A DNA stretch of 64,000 nucleotides, from the NCBI GenBank assembly GCA_944385055.1, contig CALWVT010000006.1:1-64000 (forward strand), written 5' to 3'. The notes under the pieces were generated by a model, which was not told the DNA's origin, searched no databases, and saw only the letters and a program-made list of their open reading frames with translations. This document shows, one piece after another, positions 50,345 to 61,459 of the stretch (the first letter of the stretch is position 1; the number at the start of each line of letters is the position of its first letter). The translations under genes were made by a program, and so were the position numbers. The stretch comes from an uncultured Clostridia bacterium (GTDB lineage Bacteria > Bacillota > Clostridia > Oscillospirales > Acutalibacteraceae).

Positions 50345-53300
50345 TCAGCCGGCTTCCAGGACCTTTTTGAGGACTTCCAAAACCGCCTCGCCGGGCTGCA
50401 GCTTTAAAGAAAGCGCCTGCCGCCCGCTTGTGTGGACGACTACGCGGCCGGGGAACGTTTCTGTGAGTGCCTGGAGCCAATGCATGTCGAGCGTTTCGGG
50501 ATACAGCAGAAGCTGCCCCCCTTGCTGTTTGACTTCCGCGATGCCGCGCTTCCCGGCCGTGTTGCGCAAAAGCGCCACCTGGATAAGCCCCTCGACGCTC
50601 TTCGGCGGGTCGCCGTAGCGGTCGATCAATTCGTCCGTCACATCGAGCGCGTCTTCCTCGCTGCGGATGTCCGCGATGCGCCGGTACATCTCGAGCCGGC
50701 CGTCGTTTGTCGCGATATACCGCTCGGGGATATGCGCCTCGATCTGCAGATCCAATAGGCACTCGGTCTGCTGCGGCCGCTCCTCGCCCTTTTCCTGCGC
50801 GACCGCATCGCCGAGCAGCTTCAAATAGAGGTCGTAGCCGACGGCCTCCATGTGGCCGTGCTGTTCGCCGCCGAGCAGGCTCCCCGCGCCGCGGATCTCG
50901 AGGTCGCGCATCGCAATCTGAAAGCCCGAACCGAATTCCGTAAATTCCCGGATTGCCGAAAGGCGCTTCTGTGCGATTTCCGAAAGGACCTTATTCGGCG
51001 TAAACGTGAAATAGGCGTACGCGCGCCGGGAGCTTCTGCCGACGCGCCCGCGGATCTGGTGGAGCTGCGAAAGTCCTAAACGGTCGGCGTTATCGATAAT
51101 CAGCGTGTTCGCGTTCGGCACATCGACGCCCGTCTCGATGATCGTCGTGCACACGAGCACGTCGATTTCATGGTCGATTAACTGCCGCCAGATTTCCGAG
51201 AGCGCCTGCTCGCCCATCTTGCCGTGGCCGATGCCGATGCGCGCTTCCGGCACGCGGGCCTGCAGGCGCGCGGCGACGCCTTCGATCGAGCCGATGTCGT
51301 TGTGGAGCCAATACACCTGCCCGCCGCGGCGCAGTTCCCGGCGCACCGCGTCGGCGAGGACCCCCTCGTCGTGCTCGAGCACGTACGTCTGCACGGGATG
51401 GCGGTCCTGGGGCGCCTCCTCGAGCACGCTCATGTCGCGGATGCCGCTCATCGCCATGTTCAGCGTGCGCGGGATCGGCGTCGCGGAAAGCGTCAGCACA
51501 TCGACATTTTCGCGCAGCGTCTTGAGCTTTTCCTTCTGCGCGACGCCGAAGCGCTGCTCTTCGTCGATGATTACGAGCCCCAAATCGCGAAACTGCACGT
51601 CGTCGCTGACGAGCCGGTGCGTGCCGACAATCAGGTCGATTTCCCCGCGCTTTAAGCGTTTTAAAATAGCCTCCTGCTGTTTCGGCGTGCGGAAGCGCGA
51701 CAACAATTCGACCGTTACGGGGAATCCATCCATGCGCTGGAGGATTGTCTGGTAGTGCTGCCAGGCGAGGATCGTCGTCGGCACGAGCAGCGCGCACTGT
51801 TTACTGTCGCAGATGCATTTAAATGCCGCGCGCAGCGCGACTTCCGTTTTGCCGAAGCCGACGTCGCCGCATAAAAGCCGGTCCATCGGCACGGGGCGCT
51901 CCATGTCGGCCTTGATCTCGGCCGTGCAGCGCAATTGGTCTTCCGTCTCCTCATACGGGAAGCGGCTCTCGAAATCGCGCTGCATCTCGGTGTCCTCGCT
52001 AAACGCGTGGCCCTTCGCGCGCATGCGGGCGGCGTAGAGTTTGATTAAGTCCTTCGCCATATCGCGCACGGCGCGGCGCACGCGCGTCTTCGTCTTCTGC
52101 CAATCGGCGCCGCCCAAGCGGTTTAGCCGCACGGCGCTGTCCTCGCGCGGCCCGATGTAGCGGCTGACGAGGTCTAGCTGGGTCACGGGCACGTACAGCG
52201 TGTCGCCTTTCGCGTAGCGGATTTTCAGGTAATCCTTCTGCACGCCGTTGGCCGTTAATTTGTGGATGCCCTCGTAGACGCCGATGCCGTGGCTTTCGTG
52301 GACGACGTAGTCGCCCGGCGCGAGCTCCGCGAGGGAGTGGACGGCTTCGCCCGCTTTGCGGCGGCGCGGCCGGCGGGTTTTTCCCGGCTGCAGCCGCCCG
52401 TGCGTGAGCACGCCCAAAAAGGCGCCCGGCCACTCGAACCCAGCCGAAAGCGCCGTCGGGAACACGGCGGCCGCGCCGCGCGGCAGCGTGTCCGTATCTT
52501 CGAGGTATTCGGCGGGGATGCCGGCCTCGCGCAGATCTGCCGCGACGCTTTTCGCCGCGCGTTCGCTGCCGGCCAAAATCGCACACGACCATTTCTGCCG
52601 CAGCATCGGTTTTAGGTCGTCTAAAAGCACCTGCGTCGAGCCGCCCCACACGGAGAGCTGCCGCACCGAGAAATTTAAGAGCGTCTTTAATGGCACCTCG
52701 CTGCCGCCGCGCGCGAACGCGTCCAAAAACAGCGTCTTTGGTGCCGCAAAGTAGGAGAGCGCATCCGTCCAGGATTTTGTGAACGTATCGAGCTTCCGGC
52801 ACAAGGTGCCGTCTTCGAGATAGGCTTTAAAGTCCTCCTGCCAATGCTTCTGCGCGGAAAAGACGCGCTCGCGCACATTGACCATCTCGCTGACGGCCAG
52901 AAGGTCGTCTTCTTCGCAGTAGTCGAGCAGGCACGCCGGCGCGTCGTAGAGCAGCGGCAGGAATTTATCCATGCACGAAAGGCGCACGCCGTCCGAAAGC
53001 AGCTGCGCCTGCTCTTTTAAAAGGGGCCGCGCGGCAGCCGCGCTTTTCCCGCGCAGGGAGGAGGCGAGCTTTTGGATTTTTTCGCACAGCGCCGCCGTGT
53101 CGAAGCAAAGCGCTTCGGCGGCGGGCACGACGGACAGGCCCTCGGCGGCCTCCTCGGTGCGGCGCTGCGTCTCGGGGTCAAAGCAGGCGGCGGAATCGAC
53201 CTCGTCGCCCCAGAATTCCAGGCGCACGGGCGCGGGCATGCTCGGCGAATACACGTCCAAAATGCCGCCGCGGCGCGCAAACTGGCCGGGCCCCTCGACC

Positions 53301-53794
53301 TTTTCGGCGCGCTCAAAGCCGCAGGCCAAAAGCTTTTCCTCGAGCGTTTCGGGCGCGAGGACATCGCCTGCGCGCACGGTGAATGCGTGGGCTTCGAGCA
53401 CCGTGGGCGGCATCGTATACTGCAAAGCGCCGTCCGCGCAGGCGAGCACGGCGTCGCACGAACCGTTCTCGATGCGCGCAAGGACCGCGAGCCGTTCACA
53501 GGCATATTCGCGCGAAGCCGTCTCGTTTTGGTGGAAGCTCAGATCCCGCACGGGGAAAAACAGCGCGCGCATCCCCAACGCGGTCAGGTCTTCCAGGAGC
53601 CTGTGTGCTTCCGTTTCATCGGCACAAAGGCAGAACACGCGCTTCCCGGTGTGGAGCCAAAGGCTGTAAAGCAGCACGGCCTTGTGAATGCCGGAAAGCC
53701 CCGTCAAGGCCGCCGGCAGGGCCTGCTTTTTGACGGCATCGAGCAGGAGCGTGTAGTCGCGGTTTTGTTTTAACGCATTTGCAAGGCACTTCAT
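50345..53794 (-). CDS. mfd: Transcription-repair coupling factor Mfd
   Basis: 1149 residues, full length. UvrB-homology N-domain (about 20-330), RNA polymerase-interacting CarD-like domain (about 480-560, with LAPGDYVVHESHGIGVYEG), translocase with Walker A CGDVGFGKTEVA and DEEQ motif VIIDEEQRFG, RecG-like TRG and C-terminal TRCF domain. Removes stalled RNA polymerase and recruits UvrA. ATG at 53794 with AGGAGG about 11 nt upstream. About 240 bp separate it from pth, containing only short GC-rich repeats. Confidence 0.97.
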   Translation of the reverse strand: MKCLANALKQNRDYTLLLDAVKKQALPAALTGLSGIHKAVLLYSLWLHTGKRVFCLCADETEAHRLLEDLTALGMRALFFPVRDLSFHQNETASREYACERLAVLARIENGSCDAVLACADGALQYTMPPTVLEAHAFTVRAGDVLAPETLEEKLLACGFERAEKVEGPGQFARRGGILDVYSPSMPAPVRLEFWGDEVDSAACFDPETQRRTEEAAEGLSVVPAAEALCFDTAALCEKIQKLASSLRGKSAAAARPLLKEQAQLLSDGVRLSCMDKFLPLLYDAPACLLDYCEEDDLLAVSEMVNVRERVFSAQKHWQEDFKAYLEDGTLCRKLDTFTKSWTDALSYFAAPKTLFLDAFARGGSEVPLKTLLNFSVRQLSVWGGSTQVLLDDLKPMLRQKWSCAILAGSERAAKSVAADLREAGIPAEYLEDTDTLPRGAAAVFPTALSAGFEWPGAFLGVLTHGRLQPGKTRRPRRRKAGEAVHSLAELAPGDYVVHESHGIGVYEGIHKLTANGVQKDYLKIRYAKGDTLYVPVTQLDLVSRYIGPREDSAVRLNRLGGADWQKTKTRVRRAVRDMAKDLIKLYAARMRAKGHAFSEDTEMQRDFESRFPYEETEDQLRCTAEIKADMERPVPMDRLLCGDVGFGKTEVALRAAFKCICDSKQCALLVPTTILAWQHYQTILQRMDGFPVTVELLSRFRTPKQQEAILKRLKRGEIDLIVGTHRLVSDDVQFRDLGLVIIDEEQRFGVAQKEKLKTLRENVDVLTLSATPIPRTLNMAMSGIRDMSVLEEAPQDRHPVQTYVLEHDEGVLADAVRRELRRGGQVYWLHNDIGSIEGVAARLQARVPEARIGIGHGKMGEQALSEIWRQLIDHEIDVLVCTTIIETGVDVPNANTLIIDNADRLGLSQLHQIRGRVGRSSRRAYAYFTFTPNKVLSEIAQKRLSAIREFTEFGSGFQIAMRDLEIRGAGSLLGGEQHGHMEAVGYDLYLKLLGDAVAQEKGEERPQQTECLLDLQIEAHIPERYIATNDGRLEMYRRIADIRSEEDALDVTDELIDRYGDPPKSVEGLIQVALLRNTAGKRGIAEVKQQGGQLLLYPETLDMHWLQALTETFPGRVVVHTSGRQALSLKLQPGEAVLEVLKKVLEAG

Positions 53795-54032
53795 AGTCGG
53801 GCGGTCCTCCTTTCTTTTTCTTTTCCTATTTTTTAATTTATGGAGTTTTCGGGCACTGTATCCCTTGGGGGTTGGGGGCTCGGAGCCGCCCCGGGGTCTT
53901 TTCTGCGTGTGCTTTTTTGATCCCCTTTATGCATATTAAACTTTTCATTTATTCCTTCGACGCACTCGGGCCCCCGGGGGCGGCTTGCGCCCCCAAAAAA
54001 GAGGGAGCATCGGGGGAGCCTTCCTCCGAAAT

Positions 54033-54629
54033 TTAGGAATTGAATCGGTTCATCGCCTCTTCGGTGTCGCCGGCGACGATCAAAGAAACCGCCTCCACCG
54101 CGTGGGCAATCGCTTCCTCGAGCGCCTTGTTTTCCGCGTCCGAAAAACGGCTCAAAACCCAGTCGGCCAAATCCCAGCCCTCCGGCTTATGGCCGACGCC
54201 CATCTTTACGCGCGGGAATTGGTCGCTGCCCGAAAGGTACAGGATGTTTTTCATGCCGTTGTGGCCGCCGTCGCTGCCCTTGCGCCGGATGCGCAGCCGC
54301 CCGCACGGCAGCGAAATGTCGTCGAATAGGATTAGCACCTGCTGCGGCTTGAGCTTATAAAACTGCATTGCCGGCACGACGCTTTTGCCCGACAGGTTCA
54401 TAAACGTCGAGGGCTTTAAAAACAGTACCTTTTTGCCCGCAAGTTCGCCGAGCCCCGTCTGCCCCTGAAAGCGCAGCCGGTTGACCTTGGCCCCCGCCTT
54501 TTCGGCCACCGCGTCGAGCGTGCGGAACCCCGCATTGTGCCGCGTCTGCGCATATTGGCTGCCCGGATTTCCCAGGCCCACTACCATCCATTCTACGGGG
54601 CCGGCTGGCGGATTATTTCCAAAAATCAT
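54033..54629 (-). CDS. pth: Peptidyl-tRNA hydrolase
   Basis: 198 residues. Cleaves peptidyl-tRNA released from ribosomes. Motifs VVGLGNPGSQYAQTRHNAGF (with the catalytic His), KPSTFMNLSG and SDGGHNGMKNI are intact. Compared with most Pth it has about 17 extra N-terminal residues (MIFGNNPPAGPVEW) before the usual start. I use the ATG at 54629 because GAGG lies 8 nt upstream. prs ends about 100 bp upstream, so they may be co-transcribed. Confidence 0.96.
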   Translation of the reverse strand: MIFGNNPPAGPVEWMVVGLGNPGSQYAQTRHNAGFRTLDAVAEKAGAKVNRLRFQGQTGLGELAGKKVLFLKPSTFMNLSGKSVVPAMQFYKLKPQQVLILFDDISLPCGRLRIRRKGSDGGHNGMKNILYLSGSDQFPRVKMGVGHKPEGWDLADWVLSRFSDAENKALEEAIAHAVEAVSLIVAGDTEEAMNRFNS

Positions 54630-54731
54630 CGCGTTCACCTCAACACAAAAGGGGCTGCCCCGCGCCGGAGGGGACCTCCGAAACGCCGGGCAACCCGCTT
54701 TTTCGATTTTCTTTTGCGAAAAACCGCTTCC

Positions 54732-55688
54732 TTAGTTGAACATGGGGGAAACCGGCTTCTCCTCGTAAATGCGTTCGATCGCTTCCGCAAACGTCGGCGC
54801 AACCGGCAGCACCGTAATCTTGTCCAAATGCTTTTCATCCGGCACCGGGATCGTGTCAAGCAGCACGATTTCCTGCAGCACCGACTTCTCCAGACGGTCA
54901 ATCGCCGGGCCGGACAGCACGCCGTGCGTCGCGCACGCCATGACCGAAATCGCGCCATGCTCCATGATCGCCTGGGCCGCGTTGCACAGCGTGCCGGCCG
55001 TGTCGATCATGTCGTCGACGATGATGATCTTCTTGCCTTCCACGGAACCGATGATGTTCATGACCTCGCTGACATTCGCGCGGGCACGGCGCTTGTCGAC
55101 GATCGCCATCGGCACGCCGATGCGCGCTGCAAAGTCACGCGCGCGGGTGACGCTGCCTAAGTCCGGCGACACGACCATGTACTCGTCCGGATGGTCGCCT
55201 AAGCGCTCCTTCATGAAGTTTGCCAGAAGCGGTGCGCCGCGCAGATGGTCGACCGGGATGTTAAAGAAACCCTGGATCTGCGGTGCGTGCAGGTCCATCG
55301 TCAGCACGCGGTCGGCGCCCGCCGTCGTCAAAAGATCTGCGCACAGCTTCGCACTAATCGGGTCGCGGGCCTTCGCTTTGCGGTCCTGGCGTGCGTAGCC
55401 GAAGTACGGGATGACCGCCGTGATGCGCGCGGCCGAGGCGCGCTTTAAGGCGTCCATCATGATCAGCAGCTCCATCAGGTTGTCGTTGACCGGCGAGCAC
55501 GTCGACTGGACGATGTAGCAGTCCGAGCCGCGCACGGATTCCTGCAGCGAGACGGAGATTTCGCCGTCGCTGAAGGTCGTGACGGTGCTCTTGCCCAGCG
55601 GCAGCCCTAAGCACGTGCTGATGTCGCGCGCCATCTGTGGGGTCGCGCTGGCAGCGAAGATTTTGATGTCCTTGCCGTGGAAGTTCAT
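54732..55688 (-). CDS. prs: Ribose-phosphate pyrophosphokinase
   Basis: 318 residues. Makes PRPP from ribose 5-phosphate and ATP. Visible motifs: the flexible-loop YFGYARQDRKAKARDPI, the ribose-phosphate/PRPP signature KKIIIVDDMIDTAGT, and VVSPDLGSVTRARDFA. ATG at 55688 with AGGGGG about 7 nt upstream. Frames extending further upstream have no site and run through the promoter. Confidence 0.97.
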   Translation of the reverse strand: MNFHGKDIKIFAASATPQMARDISTCLGLPLGKSTVTTFSDGEISVSLQESVRGSDCYIVQSTCSPVNDNLMELLIMMDALKRASAARITAVIPYFGYARQDRKAKARDPISAKLCADLLTTAGADRVLTMDLHAPQIQGFFNIPVDHLRGAPLLANFMKERLGDHPDEYMVVSPDLGSVTRARDFAARIGVPMAIVDKRRARANVSEVMNIIGSVEGKKIIIVDDMIDTAGTLCNAAQAIMEHGAISVMACATHGVLSGPAIDRLEKSVLQEIVLLDTIPVPDEKHLDKITVLPVAPTFAEAIERIYEEKPVSPMFN

Positions 55689-55867
55689 TCTTTTTCCCCC
55701 TGTTATCTTTGCACAATCTTTTGTGGAGCGGCCCGGCACTTTGCCGGTTCGGAAGGCCCCAAACCGGCCGCACGGAACGGAAATCCCACCGCCGCAAAGA
55801 GAACGGCGTTTTCCCCCCGCGCAGCCGCACACGGCCCGCTTTGGGCGCGGGGCAAAAAGCCCCAGCC

Positions 55868-55896
55868 GGTATATTGGATACGCCCGCCTTTTTCAA
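55868..55896 (-). promoter_or_regulatory. Candidate sigma-A promoter of prs
   Basis: Minus strand TTGAAA (55896-55891), 17-bp spacer, TATACC (55873-55868), about 180 nt before prs. Confidence 0.6.
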
Positions 55897-55951
55897 AAAG
55901 TGGGCGCACAAGCAGGGCGCCTTCCGCGCTGGGGAGGCACCCTATTTGGCA

Positions 55952-56989
55952 TTATTTCAAGACGCTGAACGGCAAAAGCTCCGTTTTGTCCGCGAGCGTC
56001 TGGGAGTAGACCTGGACACTGTTTAAAATCGCGTCGGCGCCGACCTTCGTGTCCTGCAGGAATGTATTCGGGCCGAGCATGCAGTTTTCGCCGATGACCG
56101 TGTCGCCGCACAGAATCGTGCCCGGCAGGATCGTCGTGTAATGGCCGATCTTGACGTCCGGGCCGATTAACACGCCGTCGATGCACGGGATCGACACGCC
56201 GTCCGTCATATGGCGCTCGAGGATTTTTTCGCGCGCAATCGCATTTAATTCATTTAACTGCTTGCAGTCGTTCGCGCCCAAAACCGTCGTCGGGTCTTTG
56301 GCCGTATACGCACTCGCGCGGCGGCCCGATTCAATCAGAAGGCGGATCGCGTCGGTCAGGTAATATTCGCCCTGCGCATTGTCCGACGTGATGCGCGAGA
56401 GGACGTCGAGCAAATCGTCCGTGCAAAACCAGTACGAGCCCGAGTTAATCTCGTGAATCTGCTGGGTCTGCCAGTCGGCGTCCTTCTGCTCGACAATCGC
56501 GCGCAAAAGCCCCGTGTCGCCGTCGCGCACGATGCGGCCGTAGCCCGTCGGGTCGTCGACGGCGGCGGAAATGACCGTGGCCGCGTTGCCATTATTTAAA
56601 TGAACACGCAGCGCCGCGTCGATCACATGCGGCGTCATAAACGGGGCGTCGCCGTTTAGCACGAGCACATGCCCGCCGCGCCGCGCTTCGAGAAACGCGC
56701 GCGCCATCATCACGGCGTGGCCCGTGCCGCGGCGCTCTTTTTGCAGCACGCACTGTACCGGCGGCAGGGAACCGTTTTGGGCGTTATAGGCTGCGAGGTA
56801 CGCCTCCACCTGCTCGTGCCGGTGGCCCGCCACACAGCAGACGTCCGCGACGTACGAGCCGCGCACGGCGTCGAGCACCCAGCGCAGCATCGGTTTAAAC
56901 AGCACTTCGCTTAACACTTTCGGACGGTTCGATTTCATCCGTTTCCCTTCGCCCGCAGCGAGGATCACGGCACTGTACTGCTCAGACAT
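55952..56989 (-). CDS. glmU: GlmU uridylyltransferase, C-terminally short
   Basis: 345 residues, versus about 456 for bifunctional GlmU. The N-terminal nucleotidyltransferase is complete: ILAAGEGKRMKSNRPKVL, LQKERRGTGHAVM, VLNGDAPFM, and YGRIVRDGDTG. It makes UDP-GlcNAc from GlcNAc-1-P and UTP. Only the first few left-handed helix repeats follow (about 265-335) before a stop after LLPFSVLK, so the acetyltransferase active site is missing. No continuation is found downstream in any frame. ATG at 56989 with GGAGG 5-6 nt upstream. Confidence 0.9.
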   Translation of the reverse strand: MSEQYSAVILAAGEGKRMKSNRPKVLSEVLFKPMLRWVLDAVRGSYVADVCCVAGHRHEQVEAYLAAYNAQNGSLPPVQCVLQKERRGTGHAVMMARAFLEARRGGHVLVLNGDAPFMTPHVIDAALRVHLNNGNAATVISAAVDDPTGYGRIVRDGDTGLLRAIVEQKDADWQTQQIHEINSGSYWFCTDDLLDVLSRITSDNAQGEYYLTDAIRLLIESGRRASAYTAKDPTTVLGANDCKQLNELNAIAREKILERHMTDGVSIPCIDGVLIGPDVKIGHYTTILPGTILCGDTVIGENCMLGPNTFLQDTKVGADAILNSVQVYSQTLADKTELLPFSVLK

Positions 56990-57091
56990 GGCTTCCTCCC
57001 GACAACTTGCTAAAATGCGGAAACCGGCCGCCGCCTGCCCGCTTTTTCGGGAAAATCGAAAAGCGGCCCACACGGCCCCAGAACCCCTTTC

Positions 57092-57120
57092 AGTATATGG
57101 CTTTTTTTCGTGGATTGCAA
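57092..57120 (-). promoter_or_regulatory. Sigma-A promoter of glmU
   Basis: Minus strand TTGCAA (57120-57115), 17-bp spacer, TATACT (57097-57092). Confidence 0.85.
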
Positions 57121-57236
57121 GTGTTTCCCGCAAGATTGTAGGGGCACCCCATGATTTTCCGGGCACAGGCAAAAATTTTTACAAAATCGGGGGAGAAAAT
57201 CGCCATTTCTCTCTAGAAATTTGCGTTGTAGTTTGT

Positions 57237-57242
57237 TATAAT
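57237..57242 (+). promoter_or_regulatory. Probable -10 box of ppdK
   Basis: TATAAT inside TTTGTTATAATAAC, about 120 bp before the ppdK start. No clear -35 hexamer. The rest of the 57121-57362 intergenic region shows nothing else except the TAGGAGGA ribosome site. Confidence 0.5.
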
Positions 57243-57362
57243 AACAGATGGAAAACCCCTTATGGCGGGGACGGACTGACCCGTTTGTTTTCTTTTCCAG
57301 AAAATGGAGGACCATCGCCCCTCCAAAGATTCGGGAAAATCTTATTTAGGAGGATTCATCCA

Positions 57363-60005
<2,643 letters not shown>

Positions 60006-60062
60006 GGATCGCCTATCACAAAAAATAGCAGCTCACTGCTGTGAATATGCGCTGAAAAGCAT

Positions 60063-60117
60063 GGGGAAGGCCGTTTCGGTTCCTGCGGGGACCGGGGCGG
60101 CCTTTCCCCCTTTTTTT
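60063..60117 (+). terminator. Intrinsic terminator after ppdK
   Basis: GGGGAAGGCCG with CGGCCTTTCCCC (one bulge), then seven T. Confidence 0.88.
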
Positions 60118-60133
60118 CGTTTGGATTTGCCAC

Positions 60134-60162
60134 TTGCGTTTTGCCGGATGCGCCGGTATACT
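60134..60162 (+). promoter_or_regulatory. Sigma-A promoter of the MFS gene
   Basis: TTGCGT (60134-60139), 17-bp spacer, TATACT (60157-60162). Confidence 0.8.
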
Positions 60163-60200
60163 AGAACTGTTTGAGCTTTTTTTGAGGAGGCATTTTCAAG

Positions 60201-61370
60201 ATGCGCAAGTGGACCTACCGCGCAACCATCCGTGCCAGCTATGTGGGGTATGTGACGCAGGCTGTCGTCAACAACCTTGTGCCGCTGCTGCTTTTGATTT
60301 TCCAGGATGCGTTTGCGCTGCAGCTGTCGCAGGTCACGCTGCTCGTGACGTTTAATTTCCTGCTGCAGCTGTTTATCGACGCGTTTTCGGCACCCGTCGT
60401 CGACCGGATCGGCTACCGGCCGTGTATCATTGCGGCGCATGTGCTCGTAGCGGCGGGGCTTTTGGGGATGGGGATTTTCCCGTTTTTGTTCCCGCACGCG
60501 TTTTTCGGGCTTTTGGCGGCGCTTTTGCTGTACGCCATCGGCGGCGGGCTCATTGAGGTGCTGATCAGCCCGATCGTGGAGGCCTGCCCGACGGACAACA
60601 AGACCTCGGCGATGGGCCTTTTGCATTCGTTTTACTGCTGGGGGGCCGTGGCGGTCATCGCACTTTCCACCGTCTTCCTGTCGGTGTGTGGAAAAAACAG
60701 CTGGCCGATACTCACGGCCTTGTGGGCGATTGTGCCGGTGTGCAATGCGTTTGTGTTTTCGCGCGTGCCGATTGCGGCGCTGACCGAAGAAGGCGAAGGC
60801 ATGACGGTGCATGAACTCGCGAAGAACCGGAAATTCTGGGGATTTGTGATTTTGATGCTGTGCGCGGGCGCGGCGGAGCTTTCGATGAGCCAGTGGGCGT
60901 CGGCATTTGCGGAAAGCGGCCTCGGTATCAGCAAGGCGGCCGGGGATCTGTTGGGGCCGTGCCTGTTTGCGGTGCTGATGGGTACGGCGCGCGTGCTGTA
61001 CGCAAAATGCGCGGCGCGGGTTTCTTATCGAAAGGCGCTGGCCTTCTGCGCGTGCCTGTGTGCGGCGTCGTACCTGCTGGCGGGACTGTCGCGCATGCCG
61101 GTTTTGGCGCTGTTGGGCTGCGGGCTGTGCGGCTTTTCGGTCGGTATGATGTGGCCGGGCACGTTCAGCGCGGTGTCGCGCGCATTCCCGAAGGGCGGCA
61201 CGGCGATGTTTGCGCTGTGCGCGCTGGCCGGGGATATCGGCTGCACGGCAGGGCCGACGCTCGTCGGGTTTGTTTCCGATGCGGCGGGAGGCGCCTTGCA
61301 GGCGGGGCTTTTGTGTGCGATTGTGTTCCCGGTGCTGATGCTCGTATGTGCAGGTCTTCAGCGGGAGTGA
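60201..61370 (+). CDS. Major facilitator superfamily transporter
   Basis: 389 residues, about 12 membrane segments with a cytoplasmic loop in the middle (about 195-212, EEGEGMTVHELAKNRK). The MFS loop 2-3 motif is present as DAFSAPVVDRIGYRP. It resembles sugar or fucose-type MFS permeases, but the substrate cannot be read. GAGGAGGC ribosome site. Monocistronic between its own promoter and a terminator shared with the convergent pckG. Confidence 0.88.
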   Translation: MRKWTYRATIRASYVGYVTQAVVNNLVPLLLLIFQDAFALQLSQVTLLVTFNFLLQLFIDAFSAPVVDRIGYRPCIIAAHVLVAAGLLGMGIFPFLFPHAFFGLLAALLLYAIGGGLIEVLISPIVEACPTDNKTSAMGLLHSFYCWGAVAVIALSTVFLSVCGKNSWPILTALWAIVPVCNAFVFSRVPIAALTEEGEGMTVHELAKNRKFWGFVILMLCAGAAELSMSQWASAFAESGLGISKAAGDLLGPCLFAVLMGTARVLYAKCAARVSYRKALAFCACLCAASYLLAGLSRMPVLALLGCGLCGFSVGMMWPGTFSAVSRAFPKGGTAMFALCALAGDIGCTAGPTLVGFVSDAAGGALQAGLLCAIVFPVLMLVCAGLQRE

Positions 61371-61389
61371 AGAAGAAAAACCAACGGAC

Positions 61390-61446
61390 AAAAAAGCCCC
61401 GGTGGGCTTCCCGTTACAAAGCGGGAAAGCACCACCGGGGCTTTTT
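61390..61446. terminator. Bidirectional terminator between the MFS gene and pckG
   Basis: AAAAAGCCCCGGTGG with CCACCGGGGCTTTTT as the outer stem and a CCCG/CGGG inner stem. Confidence 0.93.
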
Positions 61447-61459
61447 CAAAAACCGGCCG

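Noticed and set aside
55689-55951. Missing C-terminal half of GlmU after a frameshift
   Set aside because: All three frames downstream of the glmU stop were read for acetyltransferase repeats; none was found before prs.
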